From contig QEOQ01000640.1 of NCBI GenBank assembly GCA_010279815.1, positions 144,282 to 208,281 on the forward strand: DNA of 64,000 nucleotides. The letters run 5' to 3'. A model generated the notes under the pieces. It was not told the origin of the DNA. It searched no databases and was given only the letters and a program-made list of their open reading frames with translations. The position numbers and the translations under genes are program-made. The DNA is from Brachionus plicatilis. Its lineage: Eukaryota; Rotifera; Eurotatoria; Ploima; Brachionidae. This document shows positions 30,342 through 40,680 of the stretch, in pieces (positions within the stretch are counted from its first letter, which is position 1; the number at the start of each line of letters is the position of its first letter).

Positions 30342-31031
30342 CTAACCGCGACCCCATCCTGATTTATAGCCTCCACGATTCCATCCAGATTTAAAGCCTC
30401 CACGATTCCATCCAGATTTAAAGCCTCCACGATTCCATCCAGATTTAAAGCCACCACGACCCCATCCCGATCCTCTCGAAAAGTATCTTACTTTCCTTGT
30501 ATCCAGATTGTTAATAACCAATAGGCCAAATAAATCAACATCTTGGCTATCGCCAAGCATATTTTGCTGAACACTTACCCTGTGAAGTTTCTGCACAATT
30601 TTAATAAAATTTAACAATCGTGTAAAGCACTCTTTATCTATTATACGAATACCAGTATCAGTTTCACTCAATGAATAATACAAACTCATATTAACAGCTA
30701 TTCCATCTACTTTAATACTGTTTAGTAAATAAACAGGCAAGTCAAGAACTCTTGGATAAAGAGAAATTTTGACTAATTCTGAATCTGAGGCACTATCATT
30801 ATTTAATGCACCCATTCCAAATATTTGCATTGGGAGAACAGTCAAATTGACAATGTTAGAGAAAGCGTCACATTTAACACTTTCCACTAGGTACTGGCAA
30901 CTCAGAACATTTTTGGTAAATGTACAATTCACTGCAGTATCATTCGATTCATTTGGTGTGGACTCATTTGACGAAGAAAAGCTTAGTCCAATTGATAAGC
31001 TTAAAAGAGCAATTGCTAAAAGAGTTTTCAT
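30342..31031 (-). CDS. Secreted protein with GGFKSGWNR tandem-repeat tail, function unknown
   Basis: Not recognised. One uninterrupted minus-strand exon from ATG 31031 encodes 229 residues. Residues 1-19 form a classic signal peptide (MKTLLAIALLSLSIGLSFS). Residues 20-185 are a hydrophilic domain with four cysteines (36, 45, 54, 135) and six N-glycosylation sequons (Asn 22, 27, 35, 62, 78, 114). From residue 186 the tail is four 9-residue repeats of GGFKSGWNR type (last one GGYKSGWGR) after GSGWGR, encoded by 27-bp tandem repeats that are almost identical in DNA. No transmembrane segment follows, so it is probably secreted. The basic, aromatic, Gly-rich tail suggests a structural, adhesive or carbohydrate-contacting role, but that is only inference. 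Repeat number may vary between individuals. Confidence 0.8.
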   Translation of the reverse strand: MKTLLAIALLSLSIGLSFSSSNESTPNESNDTAVNCTFTKNVLSCQYLVESVKCDAFSNIVNLTVLPMQIFGMGALNNDSASDSELVKISLYPRVLDLPVYLLNSIKVDGIAVNMSLYYSLSETDTGIRIIDKECFTRLLNFIKIVQKLHRVSVQQNMLGDSQDVDLFGLLVINNLDTRKVRYFSRGSGWGRGGFKSGWNRGGFKSGWNRGGFKSGWNRGGYKSGWGRG

Positions 31032-33043
31032 TTTTCCAAAGAGTAATTGCTTCTAAAACTTTTAGGAAAAATCATTTTTATTTATATTGATTTGCATTCA
31101 ATTAAAGCATGCACTTTTTTTGTGAATTTTTAAGTGTGGGAATTCTAAATTTTTAAAAAACCTTAGTTGATTCTCTTTAAAATTATTGGTAATAAAAATT
31201 TTTGAATACTTGAAGATTTATTCAACTTGATTAGATAATTTTTTACTTAACAATTTTATTTTTTTACTTGTGCTTGTTTTTAGATTTAAATTAAGCTTAT
31301 ACATTTAAGTCTAGTTAATAAGAGCTTATAATAAGCAAACTGAAATCATGATCATTAATATCAGTTTAAATTAAAGCTTAATATTTAATTTATGTGCCCA
31401 ATACTTAAGTTATTATGTTGGGCAACATGGTTAATCAGTTTTGTCTTTTTCAGATTCCCAAGTTAATTTAAAAAATATTCAATCATGGTTTTTATGAATT
31501 TAATTAGAAAAACGAAATTGTATATGATGCTTTGGGACAGTATCGTATGCCATTAATGAGACGGTTTGGCATGGTGTGGAATAGTATAGGATGGTATGGT
31601 AATGTGAAATTTTTTTTAGAATGCGTCATCGTTCCATCTCTTCTCATCGGATGGACCATATCATTATTGCAAGAATCACTATAGCAAATTTTATTTATAA
31701 ATTTTTTTCCATTGAATTCAGATTCACAAAAAGTTTTTTTTGGTTCCTTTTCAAACATTAAGAATTGTATTTATAAATTTCATTATTATTTTATCGATCA
31801 GAAAAAAGAAAAGAAAATATTTATTTGCTGTTAATTTAAAGAATGAATTATTAATCCTCATAAAAAGTTCAAAGAAAATGTTCAATTTAAAGAAAGAAAA
31901 AATTGATAAACTTGAATGTATAGCATAAATTTATTTTGTTTCCATTCAACCCACTCTCTGTAAGACTTTATCTAAATTGGTTTAAAATAAAAATTGGTAT
32001 CTTATTTGATTTAAAGAAATAAACAATTAATGAGATATTTGTTGAATGTTCGCTAAATATAAAAAAATAAAATTTGTTTAATTTTTCTATCTAATTGATA
32101 ATATCTATTAGTTTCTATTGAAACAAACTTCGAATAGCATATTTTGTGTTTTAAAAATTTAAATAAATTTAATAATAATAATAATAAAAATAAGCTACAG
32201 CAAGCAGGCTTACGGAGACTACTTACTGCGGAAGCCGTCTATGGTAGCTGCTTTGAGTCGGTCTGAATTGAGTCGGTTTTTCAAATTTTATAAGATATGG
32301 TATTAGTTGAACTCATCATGAGTTCAACTAATGTATCATTTTAATGTACTAAAATTAAGTTAATCCTAGGACATAAACATTTAAAAAACTAAAAGAAAAA
32401 AAATTACAATTTAGAAGCTAAAAGACTTTTTTCAATGAGATCAAAATTAGTCCTGTTTATTGAACTAGCTAAAAGTTTAGCATATCATTTAAATTCAGCT
32501 TCTGAAATTACACTGAAATGCGATTTTCTTTACTTACATATTTCAGAATTTTTTGAAGTTTTCGCAGAATCAGATAGAAAAAATTAAATTTTGATCAAAT
32601 TTTGATTAAAAAATATTGATTTTAAAGAAAAATTCTAAAACATATATTTTTTTCTGTCCTTTTTGTTCTATTAATGGTCGTAATATCGTCAGAAAGCAAG
32701 CTCTTTCTAAGAATAAGGCTACGAAATCAGCATAAATCTTTTTTTTTTGAAAAAGTAAAATCAATTATTTTTGAAAACTATTAGAAAAACAATAAAGCGA
32801 TATTTTTAGAAGTTTAACAAAATTTTAGCCAAAAATTGGTAAAATTGCATCTCAGAACTTCCTTTTATTTAATTACTGAATCTTTTGAAGAATTTCAAAA
32901 AAAGAAGCAGGAGTTTTAGGCAAGACTGTTTCCCATACCAGAATAATTTTAATAAAAAATTTTCTTGCCAAAAAACTAAATATTATTCTTCAGCATTTTA
33001 AGTTAAGTGAATGAAAGTTTCTTTAACATGACTTAAATTTAGT
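31032..33043. other. Intergenic, repeat-bearing, no gene established
   Basis: Contains a LINE-tail fragment (32170-32266). A weak minus-strand frame at about 31504-31758 has a CYSDSCNN motif reminiscent of Ly6/uPAR C-termini but lacks the rest of the domain. Otherwise AT-rich with nothing recognised. Confidence 0.5.
32170..32266 (-). mobile_element. LINE 3'-end fragment with (ATT)n tail
   Basis: Read on the minus strand it gives GCAGCTACCATAGACGGC, CTTCCGCAG, GCTTGCTGTAGCTTA and then ATT repeats. This parallels the 3' end of the LINE fragment at 57683-58400 (AGCTACCATAGCAAGG, TCCGCAGG, CAGTAGCTTAA, ATT repeats). Confidence 0.65.
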
Positions 33044-33428
33044 TAAAGAGGAATACAGGATTTGCATTGAAAATTTGCCCCTGTTTTATTTTTGATTAGA
33101 TCACTCAAATTTTTTTATTTTTATCAATAAAGATACCTTGTTTAAACCTTATTCAGAATATTTAAAATATTTTTTAAATTTTTGTTCCAAAGTTTACCAA
33201 TTTGGAAAATAAAATATTTTTTATTGACAAATCTAACTTAACAATACATTCTTTTTTAATATCAATGTCGAGTGAAACTAAGCAAAAATTTTTTTTTACA
33301 TTACTAGAGTTTCCATATAATTGAAAAAGATTTTTAAGTTTTTAGGAATTTAGTGTTTAAATTTTTATTTAATAAAATTTGATACTCTTCAAACATTATG
33401 GATCAAGAGATTTAAATAGACTTCTGCT
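33044..33428 (+). repeat. Dispersed repeat unit (direct copy of the unit inverted at 42688-43072)
   Basis: 385 bases match the reverse complement of 42688-43072 almost exactly. The match starts in AAAGAGGAATACAGG and ends at CTTCTGCT. Its last 288 bases lie inside the large duplication that starts at 33141. In the inverted copy the unit continues into GTAACTTAGAACTTATC and an (AAT)n tail, absent here. Confidence 0.85.
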
Positions 33429-35523
33429 ACTAATACTCTTGATTCGACTTTTTGAATTGATTCAGAGATATGTTGGAGCAGGGCTGAGTTATTCTGTTAC
33501 ATTGGTTGACAGACCGGTGAAAGAATATGGAGAGGGTTCCGAATCAAGACATATCGACATACTCTTAATTCAATATTTTTTTTTAATTTAAACTTTTTTC
33601 AATTTTTATCTTTTTATTTTATTTTAATATTTTCTTCTCAGTTTTGATTTGTTTTTTATCTGAAGAAGCTTTAGCTCGACACATGTTAACAAAAAAAAAT
33701 TAATTAATTTAATTCAATTTTTAATAAGCTAAAATTATATAAAATCTCAAGCTATTCTTTTATGATTCATTTTTTTGTGCTATACTTTTTCGATTCTTTA
33801 TTATTTTTTGCTATACTTTTACGATTCATTTTTATTTTTGCTTTACTTTTGCGATTCATTTTTTTTTTGCTTTACTTTTTCGATTCAATAATATTTATTT
33901 TTAAGAAAAAATTAGTTAAAAAAAATCAATTATCTTTTAAAAAAGGTAATAAAAATGGTCATATATTTTCTAATTTTTGGTTTTTTTAGTTTGTAAATTT
34001 TTACATAAATATTTTCTATATCTAGACTTGTCCAAATTCAGGAAAAAAAATCCAAAAAAGTTAGACTCAACTAATGACCGACGATTTTTATTAAAAGACA
34101 TAAATTTTTTAAGAAAAATATTAACTTTTCTTAAATATTTTGCAGGATTTTTATGAACAAAATATTTTATCAAGAAAGATTATTTATTGATATATTTTTG
34201 TTTTTGTGCTTGACTTTTACGATTCTTTATTATTTTTTGCTATACTTTTACGATTCTTTTTTATTTTTTGCTATACTTTTACGATTCATTCTTTTTTTGT
34301 GCTTTACTTTTTTGATTCAATAATTTTTATTTTTAAGAAAAAATTCTTTAAATAAAAATCAAACATCTTTAAAAGAGGTAATGAAAATGGTCATTTAAAG
34401 ATTTTCTGTAATTTTCAGATTTTCAATTTTACATAAATATTTTAAAACGAAATATGAAGATTTAATTTATTATTATGTTGTAGAAGATCAACTCAAAACT
34501 GTGTTGGATCAAAAAACTGTTTCTTAAAAAAAATACTCGATTAAAATTAAACATGTTGTATCAAAAATAGAATATTTTTTTTGTTTTGTTTTAAAACAAA
34601 ATTCTTAACTTTCGTTTTTTTTATTAAGGTAAAGAAATAACTTTTGAAAAAGATCTTATTTTTTATTTAATTTTAATTTTTATTATTTTGAATCGATATG
34701 ACTTAATTTAAAGAGTTCATTTTTGCATTGTTATGTTTCTGAAATGACTTTTACAAAAAATTAAATATTTTTTGAAATAAATATTTTTAAAAGTATTTTC
34801 ACAATATCATTCAGTTTTTCTTTTTCTAAAGTATCCCGTGAAATCAATACATTATGCGAATGAATTTTTATTCAAATTAAACAAAAATAAAGATTCTTTT
34901 AAGAAAAAGGTTGATGATCTTTACAATTTGAAAAAGAAAAGTCCAGACTTGTCCAAATTCAGGGAAAAAAATCCGAAAAAGTTTGACACAACTAATGACC
35001 GACAATTTTTTTTAAAAGACTTGAATTTCAAAATATTTGCAGGTGACACAACATAAAGTTACTCAAAAAAGATTTTGAAACTGTTCTATAAGATTCGAAT
35101 TTTAGAAAAAATAATTTAGAAAATTAGAGTAATTTTGTTAGGAAAAATATTAACTTTTCTAAAATATTTTGCAGGATTTTTTATGATCAAAATATTTTAT
35201 CCGGATTAATTATTATAACTACTTAATTCCAAGTTTTTTAATAAGTGATGACATAATTTTAACATTTAAGTTAAATTAATTTACAAATTACATAATAAAA
35301 GTCTTTTTAGAATATATCGTAGAGACAAATAAATAAATTACAAAATATTGATTTTTTATTTAATCATTTATATTTCCTGTATACCCAGTCAAACATTTTA
35401 GAAATTTTTTGTAATTTCTTTAAAGATTCTTTTTAAAAAGTTGTATTATTTGACCTAAAGTACGTTTCAGCTTGCTTGAGCACATGCTCTAGAACTTTTT
35501 TTTGTTCAAGCGCAGCTCTAGAG
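33141..35523 (+). repeat. 2.38-kb direct segmental duplication, copy A
   Basis: Matches 37730-40111 over its full length at constant offset 4589, with differences noticed only in the last 60 bases (AGAAC versus TGAAC and one T deleted). It contains internal tandem modules: about four copies each of CTATACTTTTACGATTC at 33770-33890 and 34200-34320, two diverged copies of a segment with AATTCAGG...ACTAATGACCGAC (34025 and 34939), and a hairpin-derived right end. No convincing gene. Confidence 0.93.
34838..35056 (+). other. Open frame in the duplicated repeat, coding status doubtful
   Basis: A 72-codon open frame (starting GTG, no ATG) reads Lys/Asp-rich with LSKFREKNPKKFDTTNDR. A diverged relative of the same peptide (LSKFRKKNPKKLDSTNDR) is found in frame at about 34033, so the two may be relics of a duplicated coding segment. 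The identical frame recurs at 39427-39645. It has no start codon, no homologue I recognise and could be chance in an A-rich sequence. Confidence 0.25.
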
Positions 35524-35837
35524 TGATCAAAATATTTTATCCGGAAAGATTCGTTGTGCATAAGATCATTTTTTTTTTTTTGTTAGTTTCGAGCCAAAGC
35601 TCTTTTAGAATAAAATACAAAATAAAAAATAAAATTTTCATAGAAATAAGCTTAAATAAAGAAGGGAAATTATAATAAATAAATACTTGTTTGCTTGTCT
35701 CTATAATTGATAAAGATTTTAATTCTATTAGAACGTGTTTATAAGTAATTTTCAACTCTTCAAAGTGAACAATATAAGCAAATTGAACACTGAATAATTT
35801 TATAAAATATTTTTCGGAAATCTGTGCGATGAAATGT

Positions 35838-36210
35838 TTTAATAAGCGATGACAGAATTTTAACAATTAAGTTAAATAAATTTACAAATTGCAGAATAAA
35901 ATTCTATTTAGAATATATCAGAGACAAATAAATAAATCTCAAAATATTGATTCTTTATTAAACATTTATATTTCCTGAAAACATTTTATTTAGATTTTTT
36001 GTAGTTTCTTTAAAGATTCTTTATAAAAAAATTCTATAATTTGACCTACAGTACGTTTCAAAAATAAGTTGACAATTTTTAGAGCACTGTTTAAGCAGCT
36101 CTAGAACATTTATTTTTTTCTCATGCGCATGCTCTAGAACTTTTTTTTGTTCTAGCTCAGCTCTAGAGCATGTGCTTAAGCAAACTGTCAATTTATTTTA
36201 GAAACGTAAA
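35838..36210 (+). repeat. Diverged module copy ending in a hairpin element
   Basis: Repeats the right part of the duplicated segment (35242-35480: AATAAGTGATGACA..., GAGACAAATAAATAAAT..., TTGACCTA.AGTACGTTTC) at clearly lower identity. It ends in a hairpin whose arms start TACGTTTC at 36052 and finish GAAACGTA at 36206. Confidence 0.7.
36050..36209. mobile_element. Hairpin MITE with TACGTTTC termini
   Basis: ACGTTTCAAAAATAAGTTGACA at the left pairs with TGTCAATTTATTTTAGAAACGT at the right (written here as separate arms). The interior repeats GCTCTAGA and GAGCATG/CATGCTC palindromes. A related intact hairpin is at 40049-40155 and a truncated one at 35461-35523. Confidence 0.6.
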
Positions 36211-36975
36211 GTATTTTGAAGTAAAAATAGAGATATTTATATAGATAAAAAAATCTCTCCATTTTCTCTAAATTACTCTAGAGCATGTGCTTAAGCAAGC
36301 TTTCAAATAGACTTATTGTAAGTAATGACATTTACAAAATGTTTAAGTATTGATCAGTTCAGGAAAGAAAGAAGAAATAGCAGGATATCAATTCTTATGA
36401 GTTTTTTTTTAAACGGGAGCATTAGCTTAATTTATTAGATATTATCAATACAGATCTTACATTCTCGCTATTAAAAATATTAAGTGATCTGAATCGACTC
36501 CACAAAAGTCGACTTTTCGACAAATCGATTTTGAGAGAATCGACTTTTAGTCGACTTAATCGAACATTTTTCTCAATAAAATTTATTCTTTTATTCAAAA
36601 ATTTATTTATTTATTTGTGTTTTAAAAATAAATTTTAATAGTTCACTAAAAATTCATATAATGGTCAAATAATTAACTGATAATCAACAGCCTAGTGTTT
36701 ATATTCTTCTTTAATTTGGTAATTAATTATCTTCCAAGACTTAACAGACATAATTTTCTGTTTCGATCTTAAAACATTTTCAAATCACGGGATTTTTTTT
36801 TGACTCTGAAGGCATTTTATCTTTTTTTTAATTATTTTAAATGAATATTAATAATAAATAAATAAATCACGTGAATTGTTTACCTTTTAAAATTTTTTTA
36901 TATTCCGGCAACATGAATTATCTTCCGTTCCAGGAACCTGTCTTGAGGCTTGTGACTTAAATAACTCTGGATTAT

Positions 36976-37205
36976 TTGAGTTGCTTAAAAGTCACAAGTC
37001 CAAGTCCGGACTTTAGAATTTTGAATACTGAAGAATAATTTTGAAGACTTTTATGCTAAAATTGCAAGAAAATTCTGAAATATTGCAAATATATTTGCAT
37101 TAGACAACCCCAGAGTATATAAATTTTTTAATTGAAGCCTGATCTAGAACATTTGAAAAAAAAGCCTGGATTTGGACTTTTTTTTGGGACTTTTAAACAA
37201 CTCTG
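36976..37205. mobile_element. Possible CAGAGTTG-type MITE copy
   Basis: GAGTTGCTTAAAAGTC at the left and GACTTTTAAACAACTCTG at the right form inverted termini of the hAT-like family. A second terminus (CTTAAATAACTCTG) abuts at 36969, so two copies are nested or adjacent. Flanking duplications are not clear. Confidence 0.45.
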
Positions 37206-37681
37206 GATTTTATCAAAGACAAAGCCATTTCTTTTTCTTCTAAAATCGAAATAAAAGTCGACTATAATTTTAAATTTGTTGATTTTTAGTCGGTTTCGAA
37301 GAATTATAGTCGACTTTTCAAATTTAAATTCGCAACACTAAAAATAATATCATTCAATTTAACGTCTATTGTTAAAACGAATAACCCTGCTTAGACTTTG
37401 AACTCAAAATTGTTAAAACTCTAATTGAGTTCAGTTTCAAGAATACGATCTCTGGTATTGTAGACTCAGTGAAGTTTGTTAGTTACACACAAAATAAGTC
37501 AAAGTTTAGAACAAAGGATCTTATTTACTGGTACCAGGTTCTAAATAATCTATAAAAAATTTCTTTTTAGCATTTTGTGTTTTGTAATTTCAATAATTAA
37601 ATTATATACAAATTCTATTTTCTAAAATTCAAATACGAATAACTTTTTAATTCACTTCTTTATTTATTTTTTTATTTTGTC

Positions 37682-37729
37682 AATGTAACTTAGAACTTAT
37701 CAATAAATAATAATAATAATTATAATAAT
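37682..37729 (+). repeat. (AAT)n-tailed 3' end of the dispersed repeat unit
   Basis: GTAACTTAGAACTTATCAAT followed by AAT repeats. The same tail ends the inverted unit at 42635-42687. Copy B of the large duplication begins immediately after it. Confidence 0.75.
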
Positions 37730-40111
37730 TTTAAACCTTATTCAGAATATTTAAAATATTTTTTAAATTTTTGTTCCAAAGTTTACCAATTTGGAAAATA
37801 AAATATTTTTTATTGACAAATCTAACTTAACAATACATTCTTTTTTAATATCAATGTCGAGTGAAACTAAGCAAAAATTTTTTTTTACATTACTAGAGTT
37901 TCCATATAATTGAAAAAGATTTTTAAGTTTTTAGGAATTTAGTGTTTAAATTTTTATTTAATAAAATTTGATACTCTTCAAACATTATGGATCAAGAGAT
38001 TTAAATAGACTTCTGCTACTAATACTCTTGATTCGACTTTTTGAATTGATTCAGAGATATGTTGGAGCAGGGCTGAGTTATTCTGTTACATTGGTTGACA
38101 GACCGGTGAAAGAATATGGAGAGGGTTCCGAATCAAGACATATCGACATACTCTTAATTCAATATTTTTTTTTAATTTAAACTTTTTTCAATTTTTATCT
38201 TTTTATTTTATTTTAATATTTTCTTCTCAGTTTTGATTTGTTTTTTATCTGAAGAAGCTTTAGCTCGACACATGTTAACAAAAAAAAATTAATTAATTTA
38301 ATTCAATTTTTAATAAGCTAAAATTATATAAAATCTCAAGCTATTCTTTTATGATTCATTTTTTTGTGCTATACTTTTTCGATTCTTTATTATTTTTTGC
38401 TATACTTTTACGATTCATTTTTATTTTTGCTTTACTTTTGCGATTCATTTTTTTTTTGCTTTACTTTTTCGATTCAATAATATTTATTTTTAAGAAAAAA
38501 TTAGTTAAAAAAAATCAATTATCTTTTAAAAAAGGTAATAAAAATGGTCATATATTTTCTAATTTTTGGTTTTTTTAGTTTGTAAATTTTTACATAAATA
38601 TTTTCTATATCTAGACTTGTCCAAATTCAGGAAAAAAAATCCAAAAAAGTTAGACTCAACTAATGACCGACGATTTTTATTAAAAGACATAAATTTTTTA
38701 AGAAAAATATTAACTTTTCTTAAATATTTTGCAGGATTTTTATGAACAAAATATTTTATCAAGAAAGATTATTTATTGATATATTTTTGTTTTTGTGCTT
38801 GACTTTTACGATTCTTTATTATTTTTTGCTATACTTTTACGATTCTTTTTTATTTTTTGCTATACTTTTACGATTCATTCTTTTTTTGTGCTTTACTTTT
38901 TTGATTCAATAATTTTTATTTTTAAGAAAAAATTCTTTAAATAAAAATCAAACATCTTTAAAAGAGGTAATGAAAATGGTCATTTAAAGATTTTCTGTAA
39001 TTTTCAGATTTTCAATTTTACATAAATATTTTAAAACGAAATATGAAGATTTAATTTATTATTATGTTGTAGAAGATCAACTCAAAACTGTGTTGGATCA
39101 AAAAACTGTTTCTTAAAAAAAATACTCGATTAAAATTAAACATGTTGTATCAAAAATAGAATATTTTTTTTGTTTTGTTTTAAAACAAAATTCTTAACTT
39201 TCGTTTTTTTTATTAAGGTAAAGAAATAACTTTTGAAAAAGATCTTATTTTTTATTTAATTTTAATTTTTATTATTTTGAATCGATATGACTTAATTTAA
39301 AGAGTTCATTTTTGCATTGTTATGTTTCTGAAATGACTTTTACAAAAAATTAAATATTTTTTGAAATAAATATTTTTAAAAGTATTTTCACAATATCATT
39401 CAGTTTTTCTTTTTCTAAAGTATCCCGTGAAATCAATACATTATGCGAATGAATTTTTATTCAAATTAAACAAAAATAAAGATTCTTTTAAGAAAAAGGT
39501 TGATGATCTTTACAATTTGAAAAAGAAAAGTCCAGACTTGTCCAAATTCAGGGAAAAAAATCCGAAAAAGTTTGACACAACTAATGACCGACAATTTTTT
39601 TTAAAAGACTTGAATTTCAAAATATTTGCAGGTGACACAACATAAAGTTACTCAAAAAAGATTTTGAAACTGTTCTATAAGATTCGAATTTTAGAAAAAA
39701 TAATTTAGAAAATTAGAGTAATTTTGTTAGGAAAAATATTAACTTTTCTAAAATATTTTGCAGGATTTTTTATGATCAAAATATTTTATCCGGATTAATT
39801 ATTATAACTACTTAATTCCAAGTTTTTTAATAAGTGATGACATAATTTTAACATTTAAGTTAAATTAATTTACAAATTACATAATAAAAGTCTTTTTAGA
39901 ATATATCGTAGAGACAAATAAATAAATTACAAAATATTGATTTTTTATTTAATCATTTATATTTCCTGTATACCCAGTCAAACATTTTAGAAATTTTTTG
40001 TAATTTCTTTAAAGATTCTTTTTAAAAAGTTGTATTATTTGACCTAAAGTACGTTTCAGCTTGCTTGAGCACATGCTCTTGAACTTTTTTTGTTCAAGCG
40101 CAGCTCTAGAG
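37730..40111 (+). repeat. 2.38-kb direct segmental duplication, copy B
   Basis: Near-identical to 33141-35523. Unlike copy A it continues at its right end into the complete partner arm of a hairpin element (40049-40155). On the left it is fused to an (AAT)n-tailed fragment. Contains the same non-coding tandem modules. Confidence 0.93.
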
Positions 40112-40155
40112 CATATCCTGAAGCAAGCTGTCATCTTATTTCAGAAACCTAAGGT
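40049..40155. mobile_element. Intact hairpin element (TACGTTTC termini)
   Basis: ACGTTTCAGCTTGCTTGAGC at the left pairs with GCAAGCTGTCATCTTATTTC and AGAAACCTAA at the right, around a GAACTTTTTTTGTTC centre. The left two thirds are shared with duplication copy A; the right arm is present only here. Confidence 0.6.
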
Positions 40156-40377
40156 TCCGGCAATTCAAAACGTGCACACTATCTTAGGATTCATTTTCAT
40201 TCGCAAATTCGTAATCTGCATATTTAAAAACTTTAAAAAATGCCATTTTTTAATGGGGGGTTGAAACAAAACTCTTTCTGCTTCAGGGGCTCAAAGATTT
40301 TTTTAATTGTCAAATATATGCTTCGGTCCGATGAGAATATCTTTTGGTAACATATACAAAAGATATATAAATCGGTC

Positions 40378-40680
40378 TTTGTGAAATTTCCCCACTTTTT
40401 AAAAATAGAAAAATTCCCCATAAAAATTTTCCCCACTTTTTTTATTCCCCACTGGGAAAATTCCGCACAATGAAATTTCCCCTTTTATAATTTTACCCAT
40501 AAAAAGGAGGAGTTATTAAATTAATAAAAAGAAATTAGAAAAAGAAACAAGCCAATTAAATTTTTTAGTAATAAATTTTATTTTTAATTAATTTTAGAAA
40601 AAAATAATTTTAATTTTAATTAATTTTAGAAAAAGTAAAGTAATAAGTGGGGAAAAAAAAAGTGGGGAATTTTCCTCTAA
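40378..40680. repeat. Inverted repeats of TTTCCCCACTTTTT
   Basis: Several CCCCACTTTTT/TTCCCC blocks at 40389-40490 face AAAAAGTGGGGAATTTTCC blocks at 40640-40675. This could be a degenerate terminal-inverted-repeat element of about 300 bases, but the exact ends and target duplications were not found. Confidence 0.4.

Noticed and set aside
33379..33591. 70-codon plus-strand frame with ATG, duplicated at 37968-38180
   Set aside because: It lies inside the duplicated repeat, has no recognised homology and no splice or codon signature of a gene; the duplication explains its recurrence.
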